A stretch of 33,764 nucleotides of DNA from Zygnema cylindricum (taxonomy: Eukaryota > Streptophyta > Zygnematophyceae > Zygnematales > Zygnemataceae): contig JBBHKE010002676.1 of assembly GCA_037447655.1 (NCBI GenBank), positions 1 through 33,764 of the forward strand, written 5' to 3'. Positions 30,974-33,764 of the stretch are shown here, one piece after another. The notes beneath the pieces were generated by a model that saw only the letters and a program-made list of their open reading frames with translations, made no database searches and had not been told where the DNA came from. Made by a program: the position numbers and the translations under genes. Every line of letters starts with the position of its first letter. Position 1 is the stretch's first letter.

Positions 30974-31418
30974 CACCGCGAATTGTAATTAGAGTAAATA
31001 ATGCTAATTCGGTCGCCCTAAATTTCGACTCTATCACCTTAAATATAGTAAATGATTCTAAATTTTTCATTATACTATTTAAGGTAAGGTTTAATTAGCG
31101 TAAAAAATATAATATATGTTTGTTTTAAACGGTGTGGAGTACGGACGACGTCTGACCGTGCAAAACTGTTTTTTTATAAGTAAAAAGGTACAAATAATGA
31201 TTTAATAGAGTTGCGCTCGCACGTGAAAATCGTACTAACCAAAAAAATCAACCACATCTATAAAATTCGTTCGCACAACTCTCGTCCGTCGACATCATCG
31301 TCGTCAGTGTGAACATTAACTGACATTTAGCGGGACAAAGAGTACTAGCGTCACAATGACGTCAAACTATACGGACTGAAAGATTTTGTACGTCTACGTA
31401 ATTTAGTGTTCATAATTC
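30974..31418 (+). mobile_element. Diverged TA-MITE relative, cut by the second Copia element
   Basis: Begins CACCGCGAATTGTAATTAG after a TA (30972-30973). The order of words follows copy A: GCTAATTCGGTCG, TTTAAGG, TACGGACGACGTCTGACCGT, AAAAAGGTACAAATAATGA, TTCGCACAACTCTCGTCCG. It is more diverged than copies A-D. The right terminus is missing; the LTR at about 31419 takes over. Confidence 0.6.
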
Positions 31419-32467
31419 TGTAGAAATTGATGGTTCTTTTAGTATTTTCTAGGTCTAAAATAAAGTGCAGAAAAAGAAGCCGAGGCAGTCTAACTCTAAC
31501 TTCTCTCTCCAACTCTCACACTTGTTGCAGTCACTGAGAAGTTAGAGAGGAAGCTAGTGTCATGGCTGCCTATGCAATGCAGAGATTTACGGGGTAGTAA
31601 AGTAGTTAAATAACTAAAAGGTAGTTGTTGCTTAGAGGATTTGATCTTGGTACCTACGGATGGGAAATGCCGCCGGTGGCCGGTAATCTCATCCATTTAG
31701 TCTAGGATTAGTGGTAAGTGATATAGAGTGTATTACGTATTTAAACGTTAACATGTAGACTAATTCATTTAACCACAACTATATAAGGGATACATAGAGT
31801 CAGTTATAAAAGTACGGATTACGAGTACAAAGAATAATTAAGTACCGCGCATTTGTTTCGATAGCGAAACAAATACATTATAACTATTTATGACGGCTAC
31901 GATTTAAATCGGCATTCAATCAGACGGCCGGAAAGCATGCCGAGATCGCGGAAGAAGAATTCGGCGGTTTATGGTCGCCGCCACATCCGTTGACACGTGG
32001 CACCACGACATTGGATTTCGGCATCTCCAGGGATTACGGAAACGAATCCAGAAAAGATACGCGTCGACATTTTTGTCATGTCGTACAATGTTCGTACATA
32101 AAGTACACTGGCAGCTGTACCTTTTTGTACGGTACAACAATATGATTGGTGCCGTACGTCAGTAGATAGAGTTTTAGAGAGAGATAGGACTTAGAAAAAA
32201 TTGGTAGATAGGACCCTCTCTCCTAGAGAGCTTCTGTACAAAAGGTCAAACTTTGACCCTCCATAACTACTGCTCAGGGGAGCAAATTCAAAGATTCTTT
32301 TTGCTACAGACTCAGGGGAGTCTTCACTTCACTAGGGTGAAGGTGGTGAGAGTTTTTGTCTGCCAGGGTGGCGGTTATTCGTGCTAAAAGACAAAGGGGT
32401 CAGGGTTATCTTAGAGGCTTCGTGTGAGCTGCTTACTGTGAGGTAATATGGAGGTCTCAAAGTTGTA
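31419..32467 (+). repeat. 5' LTR of the second Copia element
   Basis: Aligns through most of its length with the reverse complement of the 1181-bp LTRs: TATTTTCTAGGTCT near the start, CATGGCTGCCTA, ACATGTAGACT, TTTATGACGGCTACGAT, and GGTGCCGTACNTCAGTAGATAG further on. The exact start is uncertain by about 10 bases. The last bases before the primer-binding site are GTTGTA, so the expected terminal CA reads TA here. Confidence 0.75.
31780..31787 (+). promoter_or_regulatory. Probable TATA box of the LTR promoter
   Basis: TATATAAG inside the LTR, about a third of the way in, a plausible position for U3 promoter elements. Based on the motif alone. Confidence 0.45.
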
Positions 32468-32483
32468 GGTTATAGGCCCACCA
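32468..32483 (+). other. Primer-binding site of the second Copia element (tRNA-iMet anticodon arm)
   Basis: GGTTATAGGCCCACCA right after the LTR. Complementary to the initiator tRNA-Met anticodon arm with one mismatch, at a different base from the site at 27842-27857. The two sites together keep every base of the expected 16-mer. Confidence 0.75.
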
Positions 32484-32489
32484 TCTAGG

Positions 32490-33764
32490 GTGCCCATATT
32501 CAATGGAGCTGGCTTCATATACTGGGAAAGTATGATGACTGGAGCTCTATGTGAGAAACGGTTTTGGGGAATAGTGAGTGGGCGGGTGAGGCGCCCATCC
32601 AGTCTAAGGATACCTCCAAGGTTTACAGGAGGCAGATTCACTAGAGATGCAGATCCATCTTCAACGGAGGAGACAAAGGAAGGAGAGGTGGTTGACAAAG
32701 GAAAGGAGAAGGAGATGACCACACCAATAGCAACTGGTTTGGCATTCATGTCACCTATTCCGAGGAACGAGGAGAATGATACTGATACCTGGGACTTCAA
32801 CAATATGGCGGCAAAACACTTCATCCTCCGCCATCTTACTCAAGGACTTGCATGTCCTCATTTGCAGGTAGAAAGGGCATCCGATCTTAGGATGGCTCTC
32901 ATAGAGATGTACCGAAGTGGTCCAATTCACCAACAACAGTTGGCTGATCACAAAGTTAAGGAGTATGTATTAAAAGCGGGGATGATGTTGGATTTTTGCA
33001 ATGAGCTTGCTACACTTTTCATGAAGCTAGAGAGTTATGGAAAAGATTTTAGTGAAAAAGAAAAGGTTAACTATCTAGTGATGAAGTTATCCGATGAGTT
33101 CGAGAACATAGTCAACCGTGTGCAGAACTTGCCGAAGTGAAGGTGGATATGGAACTCAGTGGTAGGAATGATTCTCGTTCGGGAGAATATAATTGAGATC
33201 CGAAGGGGAGGAAAGAGTGGGCAAGCCTTGGCAGCTGGGACCAACTGGAGGAACAAGGATTCGCGGAGACCAATCAGAAATTACGGAGGGGGGGAGCAGA
33301 AAAATCAGACCGACGAGTTCGGACCTAGTGCTCCAAAAGGTTTATGTCATTTCTGTAAGAAACTAGGGCACTATATGGCGGATTGCACTAAGCTAATTGA
33401 GCTTTGGTTAAAGGAGGGGCAGATCAGTGGAACCCTGAGAGGAAAGAAAAATTCCCTTGTGACACAGGTACATAAGGTGGAATCCGAAGAAAAGGACGAT
33501 GAGCTCCTATTGGATGAGGAGTTGGAAGCGACAAACGAGGTAGAAATTCCACGAAAGCAGAAATGTGCTTTCGGTGGATTGAAAGTTGAAGCAGGCTGGA
33601 ATGTAGATTCAGGTGCCTCTATGCACATGTGTAAGGATAGGCACCTGTTCACTAAGATAAGAAGGATTCCCACTGTAGAGATAGAGTACGGGGATGGGAG
33701 GATAGTCACCACTACTCTTGTAGGATTGGTAGATTTGAAAGTGTTAGTAGAAGGAAAGACATCC
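32490..33764 (+). pseudogene. gag-pro: gag-protease of the second Copia element, interrupted by TGA
   Basis: Reads from an ATG 7 bases after the primer-binding site: GAGFIYWESMM near the start, LWGIVSG-like FWGIVSG, then the UBN2-type core with VKEYVLKAGMMLDFCNELAT and MKLSDEFENIV. A TGA at 33138-33140 interrupts the frame; the same frame then continues through MILVREN, a CX2CX4HX4C knuckle (33345-33386) and the aspartic protease motif DSGAS (from 33606) to the window end. The position of the TGA corresponds to an open stretch in the other element's gag. It is either an inactivating change or a read-through site; the former is likelier. Confidence 0.78.

Larger units (their letters stand above)
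31419..33764 (+). mobile_element. Second Copia-type LTR retrotransposon, 5' part
   Basis: Element of the same lineage as the one at 22656 but on the plus strand and much more diverged. It has an LTR, primer-binding site, gag and the start of protease, and is cut off by the window end. The presence of protease downstream of gag suggests it derives from an autonomous copy, the likely type that supplies enzymes to gag-only relatives. Confidence 0.85.

Overview
The window is nuclear DNA of a plant-lineage (streptophyte) genome. It holds two spliced, convergent transporter genes with GT-AG introns, set in a dense bed of transposable elements. The INT-type inositol transporter with its cysteine-rich extracellular loop, the BAT1-like amino acid permease and the Copia elements fit a plant. 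I cannot name the species. The short MITE families look lineage-specific, and I suspect, without proof, a non-flowering plant.

Layout. 1-6.5 kb is a pile of short non-autonomous DNA transposons: four TA-flanked MITEs in alternating orientation (1-558, 566-1122, 1977-2516, 3169-3708), a hAT-like element rich in TATCG (3795-4456), a copy of a family with AAGGGTGGCGTTCC ends (4457-5125), and two hAT MITEs (5645-6125, 6189-6464). 7008-11462 (+) is a seven-exon ACT-family amino acid permease. 12302-13064 is a third hAT MITE with a perfect 8-bp target duplication. 14250-18807 (-) is an eight-exon myo-inositol/H+ symporter. 19-22.3 kb is GTAC-rich repeat debris with a Harbinger-like MITE (20986-21958).

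From 22.3 to 29.6 kb lies a nested structure in four layers. A hAT-like element (22340-29570, duplication CAAAAATG) was split by a Copia retrotransposon (22656-29038, duplication TTGCG) whose two LTRs are both 1181 bp. Besides a gag-only coding region on the minus strand, the Copia element carries a third, 240-bp LTR fragment next to a polypurine tract, followed by 1.9 kb of foreign DNA. That foreign DNA is itself a stack of MITEs, which suggests read-through transduction or template switching. 29711-30775 is a 1-kb imperfect hairpin. A second, more diverged Copia element (31419 to the window end, + strand) has an LTR, a primer-binding site and the start of gag-protease interrupted by an in-frame TGA. 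Both Copia elements carry a primer-binding site complementary to the anticodon arm, not the 3' end, of initiator tRNA-Met.

The two host genes are both membrane solute carriers. Nothing in the sequence shows that they work together; their tails face each other across about 2.8 kb that contains the hAT insertion.
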